A stretch of DNA of 64,000 bases from Bacteroidia bacterium (lineage in GTDB: Bacteria; Bacteroidota; Bacteroidia; J057). Where the stretch lies: assembly GCA_033391075.1 (NCBI GenBank), contig JAWPMV010000001.1, positions 2,294,001 to 2,358,000 on the forward strand. The letters are read 5' to 3'. Made by a program: the position numbers and the translations under genes. This document shows positions 8,207 through 17,128 of this stretch, one piece after another. Under the pieces are notes generated by a model. The model saw only the letters and a list, made by a program, of their open reading frames with translations, made no database searches and was not told where the DNA came from. The stretch's first letter is position 1, and the number at the start of each line of letters is the position of its first letter.

Positions 8207-9017
8207 AAATCCAATAGGTCAGGGCTTCATTCTCTCCATAGTATCCGACAAAGCATGACATAGCCATACGTATGTCCCCATTACAGGGATGTACGGTATG
8301 TACTTTTGGAGATTGAAACAGGATCAGTTCCCCTTCTTCGGGTTTTATTTTGACACTTTTTCCGGGCAATTTATCCCGATCAATAAAATCATGGGTATGA
8401 TTTCGGAAGTCTTCAAATTCCTGATCACTGAGTTGTACGTCCCATAATTCTAACTCACCTCCTTCATGAGGAGTTTTCAGGTAAATGTTAGCAGCCAATT
8501 GGGTCTTCATACTTAAGGCCCGGCTACTTTTTGGGGCTTCCCGTCTCAAAATATCCTGATGTGGAGGAAGGGTGTTCTCCATATCTCCCCGGAACATACG
8601 GATGGTTCCGGGTTGCATTTTCATTCCATGAATTCTTTCTATATGGGCTCCCTTTGGCCAGACTTCTTCAAGATTCAGGTGAAAAAGATCTAGCGGAGAA
8701 AGAAAAGGACTGCAAATGCTACGAATCTCATGTGCGGCAGAAATTGCCTGTACATGATACTTGCCTCTTTGTCTGGGATTGCCGGTGGTTTCGAAAAAAC
8801 TCATGCCGGTTCGGAATATTCCCAGTTCCTTGGCGATAGAATAATGATCAAAGCCTGCTGCTTTTATGATCTTTCGTGAGAGTTTGGAAGATTCTTCTGC
8901 CGATATGTATTGCTTAATTCTTATTGCCAGGATGTCGCCCCTGAAAAGCGAATTAAGGTCTTCACGGTACAAAGAATCTCTCTTCAGAATCGGTGATACC
9001 GAAGTTAAGATGCTCAT
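8205..9017 (-). CDS. 2-oxoglutarate/Fe(II)-dependent oxygenase-like protein
   Basis: A 270-residue double-stranded beta-helix oxygenase. The iron-binding facial triad is visible as His153-x-Asp155 (PPHQDILRR) and the distal His240 (KVHTVHP); Arg250 (GDIRMAMS) would bind the 2-oxoglutarate carboxylate. GGELELWD between them is typical of prolyl-hydroxylase-like members. The Asp in HxD argues for hydroxylation rather than halogenation. Substrate is unknown; the gene stands alone with a 600-bp gap upstream. Confidence 0.8.
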   Translation of the reverse strand: MSILTSVSPILKRDSLYREDLNSLFRGDILAIRIKQYISAEESSKLSRKIIKAAGFDHYSIAKELGIFRTGMSFFETTGNPRQRGKYHVQAISAAHEIRSICSPFLSPLDLFHLNLEEVWPKGAHIERIHGMKMQPGTIRMFRGDMENTLPPHQDILRREAPKSSRALSMKTQLAANIYLKTPHEGGELELWDVQLSDQEFEDFRNHTHDFIDRDKLPGKSVKIKPEEGELILFQSPKVHTVHPCNGDIRMAMSCFVGYYGENEALTYWI

Positions 9018-9286
9018 TTGTTTGGGTATTTGGTAGGTTTAGCGATTACGTAAACGGTGTTTTAGGGCATATCAGATTTCGATTTGTAAGTGAAACAGTT
9101 AGATAGATAGATTGAATAAACGTGCGTATAATTTATTAAAGTATAGATGTCCGAATCCGTATTGTATGGTTGTGTGTCAAGGAACAAATGGCTTCTGGTC
9201 TTGAAATAAGTAAGGGGGAGATACGGCTAATAGAATATGATCGCGTATGAGCGATAATTTCAGCTGCAAAGAACGATATGTGAGCC

Positions 9287-9374
9287 GCTTTCTTTTAGAA
9301 AGAAAGCCAATACAGCTATTCTATGCACTTTGGGTGTGAATAGCATAAATCCTTAACCTAAAATAAGGATTTTT
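9287..9374 (+). ncRNA. Candidate structured RNA ending in an intrinsic terminator
   Basis: Three perfect stems occur in a row: GCTTTCTTT/AAAGAAAGC (9287-9307, 3-nt loop), GCTATTC/GAATAGC (9315-9344), and AAATCCTTA/TAAGGATTT (9347-9373) followed by T's. The last resembles a rho-independent terminator although no protein gene precedes it on this strand. This suggests the 3' end of a small RNA starting somewhere in 9100-9280. The match to any known RNA family was not recognised. Confidence 0.35.
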
Positions 9375-9473
9375 GTTGGTAATGTTTACGATTTCGTTAA
9401 TTTTTTGTTGACTATCTATTAATTTTCATGAAAAAAATGGGATTTGTAAATCTATTTTATTGTAAATCATTCA

Positions 9474-9504
9474 GTTGCGTGAAATAATATTAATTGGATA
9501 TTTG
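9474..9504 (+). promoter_or_regulatory. Predicted Bacteroidota-type promoter for the glucan operon
   Basis: GTTG followed by 19 nt and then GATATTTG fits the Bacteroidota consensus (TTTG, N19, TAnnTTTG) with one mismatch in each element. Transcription would start near 9511, giving a 120-nt leader before the GH57 gene. This is a pattern match only. Confidence 0.4.
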
Positions 9505-9632
9505 ATATCTATGCTGGCAGGCTAGTCTGAAAATTTCACTTTCTTAGCTTCTGTTTAGAGAAGAATCAATTTCTCCAACTGAAAGATTTTCTGCGATTTT
9601 TGATCTCGCAAGCTTTTTATAACTTAGCTAAT

Positions 9633-10808
9633 ATGGCGAAGATCTGTTTTTACTTTCAACTACATCAACCCTTAAGAATTAGGCCTTTCAGCGTTTTCGA
9701 AATAGGTACGCATACTCCTTATTTTGACCAGGCTGAAAACCGCAGGATTCTTGAAGCAGTAAGCCGAAATTCCTATCAACCGTTTCTAAGAATTCTGGAG
9801 GATCTGGCAAATGATGAGGAAACGGGATTTAAGGCTGCTTTTTCTCTCAGTGGGATGATTATTGAACAATTGGAGGCCTGGCAAGCAGATGTGATAGAGC
9901 GTTTCAAAAATTTGGCGAAATCAGGGGCTGCAGAGTTTTTGGCAGAAACCTATTATCACTCCCTGGCATTTGAATTCAGTCGAGAAGAATTTCAGCGCCA
10001 GATCAATATGCATGCGGAGAAAATTCTGGATCTATTTGGCCAAGAACCACAGGTTTTTCGTAATACAGAGCTTCTTTTTCACAATCCCATGGCTTACTTT
10101 CTCAAACAGGCTGGTTATAAAGGCCAAATTGTAGAGGGTGCAGCTCAGTTGATGCAAGGCAAAAGTTCTAACCAACTTTATCATGCGATGCATCTGCCTG
10201 ATTATCCTTTGATCACGCGCAATTTCTCCCTTTCTGACGACCTGGGCTTTCGGTTCTCAGACAAAGACTGGGAGCTCTTTCCCTTGACCGTAACTGATTT
10301 TGCTGATTTGATTGATCAGCAGGATGGTAAACATATCTGTATAGCACTGGACTTTGAAAGTTTTGGAGAACATCAATCTGCAGAAACAGGAATTTTTGAT
10401 TTCTTCTCAGCTTTGCCCAAAGAACTGAAAGCCCGAGGCCATGAGTTTGTTTTTCCTTCAGAACTCATCCAAAGTGAAACCCCTCAGGCTCCCCTTGATG
10501 CTTATCATCCGGTTTCCTGGGCTGACCAGGAGAAAGACGATTCAGCCTGGATGGGAAACCCTCGCCAGAAAGAAGCCCTGAGAAAAGTATACGAACTTGA
10601 AGGAATTGTGAAAGAAAGCAAGGACCCGGCACTCATTCAAACCTGGTCCTATCTTCAATGCTCCGATCATTTTTATTATATGGCAGATAAAGGAGGGAGT
10701 GATCAGGAAGTGCATCAGCATTTCAATCCCTTCGAGTCAGAGCAAAAAGCATATATGCACTTCATGAATCTGATTGCCGATTTTCAAATAAGTTTGAGAA
10801 AGTTATAA
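9633..10808 (+). CDS. GH57 family alpha-amylase/glucanotransferase-like enzyme
   Basis: A 391-residue glycoside hydrolase family 57 protein without a signal peptide, hence cytoplasmic. The N-terminal YFQLHQPLRIR motif is the family's first conserved region. The expected nucleophile is Glu146 (FRNTELLF) and the acid/base is Asp240 (ALDFESFGEHQ). GH57 enzymes act on alpha-1,4 glucans such as glycogen or malto-oligosaccharides with retention. An in-frame TTG exists at 9600, but the ATG at 9633 sits directly before the conserved strand. The kinase gene follows with no gap. Confidence 0.88.
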   Translation: MAKICFYFQLHQPLRIRPFSVFEIGTHTPYFDQAENRRILEAVSRNSYQPFLRILEDLANDEETGFKAAFSLSGMIIEQLEAWQADVIERFKNLAKSGAAEFLAETYYHSLAFEFSREEFQRQINMHAEKILDLFGQEPQVFRNTELLFHNPMAYFLKQAGYKGQIVEGAAQLMQGKSSNQLYHAMHLPDYPLITRNFSLSDDLGFRFSDKDWELFPLTVTDFADLIDQQDGKHICIALDFESFGEHQSAETGIFDFFSALPKELKARGHEFVFPSELIQSETPQAPLDAYHPVSWADQEKDDSAWMGNPRQKEALRKVYELEGIVKESKDPALIQTWSYLQCSDHFYYMADKGGSDQEVHQHFNPFESEQKAYMHFMNLIADFQISLRKL

Positions 10809-11660
10809 ATGAAGGATTCCCCGGTTTTTTTACTTGCGGAAAGCGGTGCCAGTAAGACTGCCTGGCGATTGTGTCATGGAAATCAGGTGGCTCAAGAGTT
10901 TGAAAGTATGGGGCTGAATCCAAGTGCTGTAAAGGAAAAAGAACTGCTACGTGCACTGGATAGGAGTTTATTGCAACTTAAAGGAACTATTCCTCATGCG
11001 ATCTATTTTTATGGAGCTGGATTGAAGTATCAGGAGAATATTGAGCTCTTAGCAGGCAGTTTAACGCATTTTTTCCCAAATGCTTTAGTAGAGATACAGG
11101 ATGATATGAAAGCTGCTGTCCGGGCTACTGGCAAAGCGGAGGGGATAGTAGCGATAATGGGAACAGGTAGTAATGCCGCCTACTATAAAAACGATAAAAT
11201 CCTCCAAAATTATGGGGGACATGGTTATCTGTTGGGAGATGAAGGATCGGGCATGGACCTGGGAAAACAATTGCTCAAGGCTATGCTGGATGGCAAGCTC
11301 CCTCGGGAATTGCATGAATACGTACTGGAACGTGAACAGATGGAGCTGGGAGAGCTTAGGACCTCTGTATATCTACATAAACAACCCAACCGCAGATTGG
11401 CGGCTTTGGCTCCTTATCTCAAAGAAGGGAATGACTTGCCGGAAGTTCGAAGCCTAATCCGTAATCGATTTGAAAAGTTTATTGAAACCAGCATTCAAAG
11501 AGTTGCTAATTATCAGCAATTGCCACTTGATTTTGTTGGAGGAATAGCCTGCCATTTTACTAAAGACCTCCTGTATGTGTGCAAAAAATATGACTTACAG
11601 GTCGATAACTTTATCCCGGCTCCTATTGATAAGCTTGTTGAATATCATTCGAATCCTTAG
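10809..11660 (+). CDS. BadF/BadG-type ATPase, N-acetylglucosamine (or glucosamine) kinase-like
   Basis: A 283-residue actin-fold sugar kinase of the NAGK/BadF type. Visible motifs are the phosphate-1 loop (AESGASKTAW, residues 10-19), the QDDMKAAVRAT segment with the likely catalytic Asp, the adenosine loop IMGTGSNAAYY, and the LGDEGSGMDLG motif. The usual first-loop aspartate is replaced by Glu11. It probably phosphorylates an amino sugar or hexose in the cytoplasm. It starts directly after the GH57 stop and is followed by a GH31 gene, so it likely acts within glucan or amino-sugar use. Confidence 0.83.
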   Translation: MKDSPVFLLAESGASKTAWRLCHGNQVAQEFESMGLNPSAVKEKELLRALDRSLLQLKGTIPHAIYFYGAGLKYQENIELLAGSLTHFFPNALVEIQDDMKAAVRATGKAEGIVAIMGTGSNAAYYKNDKILQNYGGHGYLLGDEGSGMDLGKQLLKAMLDGKLPRELHEYVLEREQMELGELRTSVYLHKQPNRRLAALAPYLKEGNDLPEVRSLIRNRFEKFIETSIQRVANYQQLPLDFVGGIACHFTKDLLYVCKKYDLQVDNFIPAPIDKLVEYHSNP

Positions 11661-11712
11661 AAATCAGTTAAAATTATCTTGTAAAGTATAAGAATTTTAT
11701 AATCTTTGGACT

Positions 11713-14127
11713 ATGGAAGTAGGACGCCAAGGACTTCGCCAAGCAAAACGATCTCCACAACTAGTTAAATCCTGGGAACAAGACAATAACAAGTTTTATC
11801 TACACTGCCCACAAACCAGTTTGGAGATAATTGTGTGTAGTGCCCGGGTATTCAGATTTCGATTCTCCCCAGAGGGATTCTTCGAACATGATTTTTCCTA
11901 TGCATTAGAGGTAGAGGAAGGCTATCCTACGGAGGAATGTTACTTCGAATTGGTGGAAGTTCAGGACGAATATCATATCCTTACTGATTGTATTACCTGC
12001 AAAATTTCCAAAACCCTCCATATATCCATTTTCAATAAAGAAGGGAAACTCATATCCGAGGATGAAAGAGGCTTTCATTGGGAAAGACATGAAAAATACG
12101 GAGGAAACATCGTTTACTCCAGCAAAAAAATTCAGGAACAAGAATCCTTTTTTGGCTTGGGAGATAAACCCAATGTGCTCAATCTGAGAGGACTGAGATT
12201 TGAAAATTGGGGGTCGGACACTTATGGTTTTGAGAAAACCTCTGATCCTTTGTATAAGAATATTCCCTTCTTCATGGGTTTGCACAACAAACTCGCCTAT
12301 GGGATATTTTTTGACAACAGTTTCCGGACACGTTTTGACTTCGGACATGAAAGGGGAGACGTCTGTAGCTTCTGGTCGAAAGGGGGAGAAATGAATTATT
12401 ACTTCATTTATGGTCCGGAACTGACAGAAGTAGTGGAATCCTTTGCTTTCATAACAGGCAAACCTGAACTGCCTCCTTTATGGTCTCTGGGATATCATCA
12501 ATCCAAATGGAGTTATTATCCGGAAGAAAGGCTAAAAGAAATTGCTGCCCAACTTCGAGAGGAAAAAATCCCTTGTGATGCGATCCATGTCGATATAGAT
12601 TATATGGATGGTTTCCGCTGCTTTACCTGGGATACAAAAAGATTTCCTGATCCGGAGCGGATGACAGCGGAGTTGGAAACAGACGGTTTTAAAACGGTAG
12701 TCATCATTGATCCGGGGATAAAAATTGACAAAGACTACGATATCTATAAAGAGGCAGTTGAAAATAAATATTTCTGCCGCCGGGCAGATGGCCCTTTGAT
12801 GCGAGGAGAAGTATGGCCAGGCCTTTGCCATTTCCCTGATTTTACGGACCCCAGAGTTAGAGAATGGTGGTCGGGACTCTTTGAGAAATTTATGGAAGCT
12901 GGGATGCATGGCATTTGGAATGACATGAATGAACCAGCCTTGATGGATATCGGTACCTTTCCCAATGATACGCGGCACAATTATGACGGACATTTCTGCA
13001 GTCATCGAAAGGCACACAATGTCTATGGAATGCAGATGGCACGTGCTACCTATCATGGAATTAAAAAAGCCATGTTTCCTCGCAGACCCTTTGCATTGAG
13101 TCGCTCCGGGTATGCAGGAATTCAGCGTTATGCGGCGGTTTGGACAGGGGATAATCTGGCTACCTGGGAGCATCTTTGGATGGCGAATATTCAGGTGCAA
13201 AGACTGAGTATCTCTGGCGTTTCTTTTGCGGGTTCTGATATTGGAGGATTCATTGGGGATTCTAATGGAGAACTTTACACGCGTTGGATGCAGATGGCTG
13301 CTTTTCATCCATTTTGCAGAGCTCATTCATCCAAAGACTATACAGATCAGGAACCCTGGTCTTTTGGCCAACCCTATACTGCTGCTATCAAAAAAGCCAT
13401 AGAATTGAGGTATCAAATTCTTCCCTATCTCTATACTGTATTTTGGAGACATGCGGAAAGTGGAACACCTATGATTCGACCCTTGGTTTTTCTGGATCAG
13501 GATGATGAGCAAACCTACCACCGTATGGAGGAATTTGCTTTGGGAAATAACCTCCTGATTTGTCCTATCGCAAGAGCTGGAGCAGATGGAAGATATATGT
13601 ACCTGCCTAAAGGACAATGGTATAATTACTGGACGGATGAATTGCTGGAAGGAGGCAAAGAAGTTTGGGTAGATTCCGATCTGGAAACATTCCCGTTTTT
13701 TGTTCGTGCAGGGACGATTTTGCCTCAATATCCTGTGATGCAATATGTAGGAGAGAAACAGATCGAATCTCTTGACCTGCATGTCTACCTAAGTGAAAAC
13801 AGCTGCACCAGTGAATTGTATGAAGATGCAGGTGATTTTTATGATTATGATCAGGGAAATTATCGCTTGAGAAGCTTTATTCAACTGACCGAGAAAAATC
13901 GTTTATATCTACAACAGCTCAGTCAGGGGCGTTTCAATTCCGAATACTCAACTTATCGAATCATTGTTCATGGCTTGACCTTTACTCCAGCCGGCTTCAA
14001 AATTGATGGAAAACAGGAAATGTTTGAAGAAGTCATGGAAGATATTCCAGAAGTCTTTATTTTTGAAGTGGATAAAGGTTTTGAAGAATTAGAGCTGCTG
14101 ACTTTATCAGGATTCGCAGCAGATTAG
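11713..14127 (+). CDS. GH31 alpha-glucosidase
   Basis: An 804-residue family 31 glycosidase with no signal peptide. After an N-terminal beta-sandwich, the (beta/alpha)8 barrel has the nucleophile Asp404 in GIWNDMNEPA and the acid/base Asp480 in AVWTGDNLATW, and the GSDIGGF segment is conserved. It releases glucose from alpha-1,4 or alpha-1,6 linked oligosaccharides. Third gene of the GH57-kinase-GH31 operon (52-nt gap). The product would act in the cytoplasm on oligosaccharides made by the GH13 enzyme and imported, or on glycogen. Confidence 0.92.
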   Translation: MEVGRQGLRQAKRSPQLVKSWEQDNNKFYLHCPQTSLEIIVCSARVFRFRFSPEGFFEHDFSYALEVEEGYPTEECYFELVEVQDEYHILTDCITCKISKTLHISIFNKEGKLISEDERGFHWERHEKYGGNIVYSSKKIQEQESFFGLGDKPNVLNLRGLRFENWGSDTYGFEKTSDPLYKNIPFFMGLHNKLAYGIFFDNSFRTRFDFGHERGDVCSFWSKGGEMNYYFIYGPELTEVVESFAFITGKPELPPLWSLGYHQSKWSYYPEERLKEIAAQLREEKIPCDAIHVDIDYMDGFRCFTWDTKRFPDPERMTAELETDGFKTVVIIDPGIKIDKDYDIYKEAVENKYFCRRADGPLMRGEVWPGLCHFPDFTDPRVREWWSGLFEKFMEAGMHGIWNDMNEPALMDIGTFPNDTRHNYDGHFCSHRKAHNVYGMQMARATYHGIKKAMFPRRPFALSRSGYAGIQRYAAVWTGDNLATWEHLWMANIQVQRLSISGVSFAGSDIGGFIGDSNGELYTRWMQMAAFHPFCRAHSSKDYTDQEPWSFGQPYTAAIKKAIELRYQILPYLYTVFWRHAESGTPMIRPLVFLDQDDEQTYHRMEEFALGNNLLICPIARAGADGRYMYLPKGQWYNYWTDELLEGGKEVWVDSDLETFPFFVRAGTILPQYPVMQYVGEKQIESLDLHVYLSENSCTSELYEDAGDFYDYDQGNYRLRSFIQLTEKNRLYLQQLSQGRFNSEYSTYRIIVHGLTFTPAGFKIDGKQEMFEEVMEDIPEVFIFEVDKGFEELELLTLSGFAAD

Positions 14128-14240
14128 TATCCCCTCAACATGCTTTTAAATACAAACTACCAGGGAATGAGAATTCTCTAGAATAACACGCTTGTTTTTT
14201 TAATTCATTTTTACTGGATACCTATCCTAAAACACAAATT

Positions 14241-17042
14241 ATGCTTAGAAAGAACGGACCCATTTTTCTGCTTCTAATCTCTATTCAGTTTTTATACTAC
14301 CCACTTCATGCACAGATAATCAGTATTGATCCGGTATTCCCTACAATGGATGATACCATTACTGTAGTTTATGATGCAACACAGGGAAGCGCAGGATTAT
14401 TAGGAGTAAATCAAGTCTATGCACATGCCGGACTCATTACAGATCAGAGTACTTCTCCCAGTGATTGGAAGTATGTACAGGGAAATTGGGGTACAGATGA
14501 CCCGAAAGTGAAAATGACTTTTCTGGGCAACAATAAACATGAGCTTAAATACCATGCAAGGACCTTTTATGGGGTGCCTGCAAACGAGAATGTACAACGT
14601 CTTTCATTTGTATTTAGAAATGTAAATGGTAGCAGAGAAGGTAAAACATCCACAGGAGGAGATATTTTCTATGATGTTTTTGATGCTAGCACCTTTAATG
14701 TTGCACTTTTGGCTCCTCAAGGGGCCAGTATCATAGAGCCCAGTGAAAGCCTTAGTGTACGCTTTGCTACCTCGGCTAATTCCAGTTTGAGCTTATATAA
14801 AAATGGGGCCCTTGTTACCCAGGTAACAGGAAGAGAAATCAACTATACCATACAGGAATCAGTGGCTGGAGATTATTGGTTCAGGGTGGAGGCAGATAAT
14901 GGAAGTCAGGTCAAAATGGATTCCTTTTTCGTCTCTGTAAGAGAGGCGGTCCAAACCGTCAATCCTCCCGCCAATACGCTTTCCGGAGTAAATTACCTCG
15001 ATGATAGCACGGTTATTCTTTCTTTGGTCGCACCCTCCAAAAACTACGTTCACCTCATCGGAGAATTTAATAATTGGACCCCATCCAATGCTTCTCAAAT
15101 GAAAAGAGCCAGTGATGGAAATAGCTGGTGGATTCAGCTAAATGGACTTAGCCCAGGCGAAGAATATGCCTACCAGTTTATGATTGATGGAGATTTGAAA
15201 GTGGCTGACCCTTATGCACACAAAGTTTTGGATCCCTGGAATGATAGCTTTATCCCTTCATCTACCTATCCCAATTTAAAAGCATTTCCTTCGGAAGCGG
15301 ACGGGATCGTATCTGTCCTTCAAACAGCACAAACTCCTTTCAGTTGGCAAAACAATAGTTGGCAGGCTACAGCAAATGAAGATCTGGTCATCTATGAATT
15401 GTTGGTGCGAGATTTTCTGGCCCAAAGTGATTTTCAAACTTTATTGGATACCCTGGACTACCTGGAAAACTTAGGAGTCAATGCCATCGAATTCATGCCT
15501 ACTACAGAGTTTGAAGCCAATGACAGTTGGGGCTACAATCCCAGTTTTATGTTTGCCGTGGATAAATATTATGGTCCTGCCGATGCACTCAAGGCTTTTA
15601 TTGATGAATGCCATGCTCGTAACATAGTTGTGATTCTGGATATGGTGCTCAACCATCAATTCGGACAATCTCCATTGGTACAGATGTATTGGGATGGTGC
15701 GAATAATCGCCCAGCTGCTAATAGTCCCTGGTTCAATCCTATTGCCAAACATCCTTTTAATGTGGGCTATGACATGGATCATGCTTCAACTTTTACCCAG
15801 GATTTTGTGGATGATGTACTGGATTACTGGGTGGAAGAATTTCGCTTTGATGGGTATAGAATGGATTTGTCTAAAGGATTCACCCAAACCGACTACGGCG
15901 ATAATGTAGGTGCATGGAGTAGTTATGATCAGGGGCGAATCAATATCATCAAACGGATGTATGATCAATTGCAAGCCAAGCATCCGGGCAGCTATTTCAT
16001 CCTGGAGCATTTTGCGGATAACCTGGAAGAAAGAGAATTGGCAGATTATGGGATGATGCTTTGGGGAAATCTGGGTCATGCCTACAATGAAGCAACCATG
16101 GGCTACCACGACAATAATAAATCCAATTTCGACTGGATCAGTTATCAACAAAGAGGCTATAATGATCCCCATGTAATTGGCTATATGGAATCGCATGATG
16201 AAGAACGCTTGATGTATAAGAACATCACTTTCGGAAACGTAAATGGAAACTATAGTACCAAAGATCTCAATACAGCATTGGAGCGTATGGAAATGGCTGC
16301 GACTTTCTTCTTTCCTGTTCCCGGCCCAAAACTTCTCTGGCAATTTGGAGAATTGGGCTATGAGGTAAGCATCGATCAGGGAGGGAGACTTGGGCGAAAA
16401 CCTATCCGGTGGAACTATTATAATCAGGTTCCTCGTAGACGCTTATTCGAAATCTACAGCGCCCTTATCAAGCTCAAGCAAGAGCATGAAGTCTTCAGAA
16501 CCCGGAACTTTAGCTTGAATGTAGCATCAGAATTTAAGCGCATTAACCTGGACCATCCGAGCATGAATGTAACCATCATCGGTAACTTTGGGGTTCAGAC
16601 TCGAAGCGGCAATGCCAATTTCCAAAACACGGGTTGGTGGTACGACTACTTCACTGGAGACAGTATAGAAGTAACTCAAACCAATGCTTCCATCAATTTA
16701 CAAGCAGGTGAATACCATCTCTATACCGATCAAAGATTAGAAACTCCTCCCGTAAATGTGTCTAGCCGAGATATTGAGCTTGATTTGAGTCTGGACATCT
16801 ACCCAAACCCTGCACAGGATCAAATCAGTATCGATTTTCTATGGGAGGATAAAGGTACTTTGACTTTGGAAATGATGGATATGACAGGCAGAAAGATTTC
16901 AAGCCTTTTGGAAAATGAGTTATTACTGCCCGGGCCTCAAAGCCTGAATTGGACTAGACCAGAAGGACTCAATGCTGGATTGTATATTCTTCGCTTTGTA
17001 AGTGAGCGAGGTGTGGCTTCGAGGAAGGTGATTTTGGAGTAA
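14241..17042 (+). CDS. Secreted multidomain GH13 alpha-amylase with T9SS sorting domain
   Basis: A 933-residue secreted enzyme. Order: signal peptide (1-25, ending LHAQ), an N-terminal beta domain (about 28-150), an Ig-like domain (about 155-235), a CBM48/isoamylase-N-like module (about 258-335, VHLIGEFNNWTPSN), the GH13 barrel (about 375-780) and a C-terminal Por sorting domain (from about 855, DIYPNPAQDQ to RKVILE). Catalytic residues are Asp542 (GYRMDLSKGF), Glu589 (FILEHFAD) and Asp653 (ESHDEERL); region I is DMVLNH. It would cut alpha-glucans at the cell surface or outside. It lies 113 nt after the GH31 gene. Confidence 0.93.
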   Translation: MLRKNGPIFLLLISIQFLYYPLHAQIISIDPVFPTMDDTITVVYDATQGSAGLLGVNQVYAHAGLITDQSTSPSDWKYVQGNWGTDDPKVKMTFLGNNKHELKYHARTFYGVPANENVQRLSFVFRNVNGSREGKTSTGGDIFYDVFDASTFNVALLAPQGASIIEPSESLSVRFATSANSSLSLYKNGALVTQVTGREINYTIQESVAGDYWFRVEADNGSQVKMDSFFVSVREAVQTVNPPANTLSGVNYLDDSTVILSLVAPSKNYVHLIGEFNNWTPSNASQMKRASDGNSWWIQLNGLSPGEEYAYQFMIDGDLKVADPYAHKVLDPWNDSFIPSSTYPNLKAFPSEADGIVSVLQTAQTPFSWQNNSWQATANEDLVIYELLVRDFLAQSDFQTLLDTLDYLENLGVNAIEFMPTTEFEANDSWGYNPSFMFAVDKYYGPADALKAFIDECHARNIVVILDMVLNHQFGQSPLVQMYWDGANNRPAANSPWFNPIAKHPFNVGYDMDHASTFTQDFVDDVLDYWVEEFRFDGYRMDLSKGFTQTDYGDNVGAWSSYDQGRINIIKRMYDQLQAKHPGSYFILEHFADNLEERELADYGMMLWGNLGHAYNEATMGYHDNNKSNFDWISYQQRGYNDPHVIGYMESHDEERLMYKNITFGNVNGNYSTKDLNTALERMEMAATFFFPVPGPKLLWQFGELGYEVSIDQGGRLGRKPIRWNYYNQVPRRRLFEIYSALIKLKQEHEVFRTRNFSLNVASEFKRINLDHPSMNVTIIGNFGVQTRSGNANFQNTGWWYDYFTGDSIEVTQTNASINLQAGEYHLYTDQRLETPPVNVSSRDIELDLSLDIYPNPAQDQISIDFLWEDKGTLTLEMMDMTGRKISSLLENELLLPGPQSLNWTRPEGLNAGLYILRFVSERGVASRKVILE

Positions 17043-17046
17043 GACG

Positions 17047-17121
17047 TGTTTGAGTATTTGGGTGTTAGCGTGTTAGGGTAGAAAATTCTCAGGCACACTA
17101 ACACCCAAACACACTAACACT
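17047..17121. repeat. Long inverted repeat of GTGTTTG/GGGTGTTAG motifs between convergent genes
   Basis: A 27-nt left arm (17047-17073) and right arm (17095-17121) are reverse complements with four mismatches. Both are built from GTGTTTGAGT, TTTGGGTGTTAG and GTGTTAG units. It fills the 86-bp gap between the GH13 gene (+) and the sulfatase (-), where it could terminate both. Similar wording (GTGTTTGAGTGTTAGGGTG) recurs at 45430-45448. Confidence 0.75.
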
Positions 17122-17128
17122 TATTCCT

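Larger units (their letters stand above)
9018..9632. other. 615-bp AT-rich intergenic region with hairpins and a probable promoter
   Basis: No convincing protein gene is present. It separates the divergent oxygenase (-) and GH57 (+) genes. The first 200 bp show no clear structure. Three hairpins lie in series at 9287-9307, 9315-9344 and 9347-9374, the last followed by TTTT, and a Bacteroidota-type promoter candidate is at 9474-9504. Confidence 0.6.

Noticed and set aside
12532-13326. 264-codon open frame on the minus strand inside the GH31 gene
   Set aside because: It is antisense to a well-supported catalytic domain and its translation has no recognisable domain, so it is a shadow frame.
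15786-16343. 185-codon minus-strand frame inside the GH13 gene
   Set aside because: It overlaps the catalytic core of the amylase; the hydrophobic composition is the antisense image of that coding sequence.
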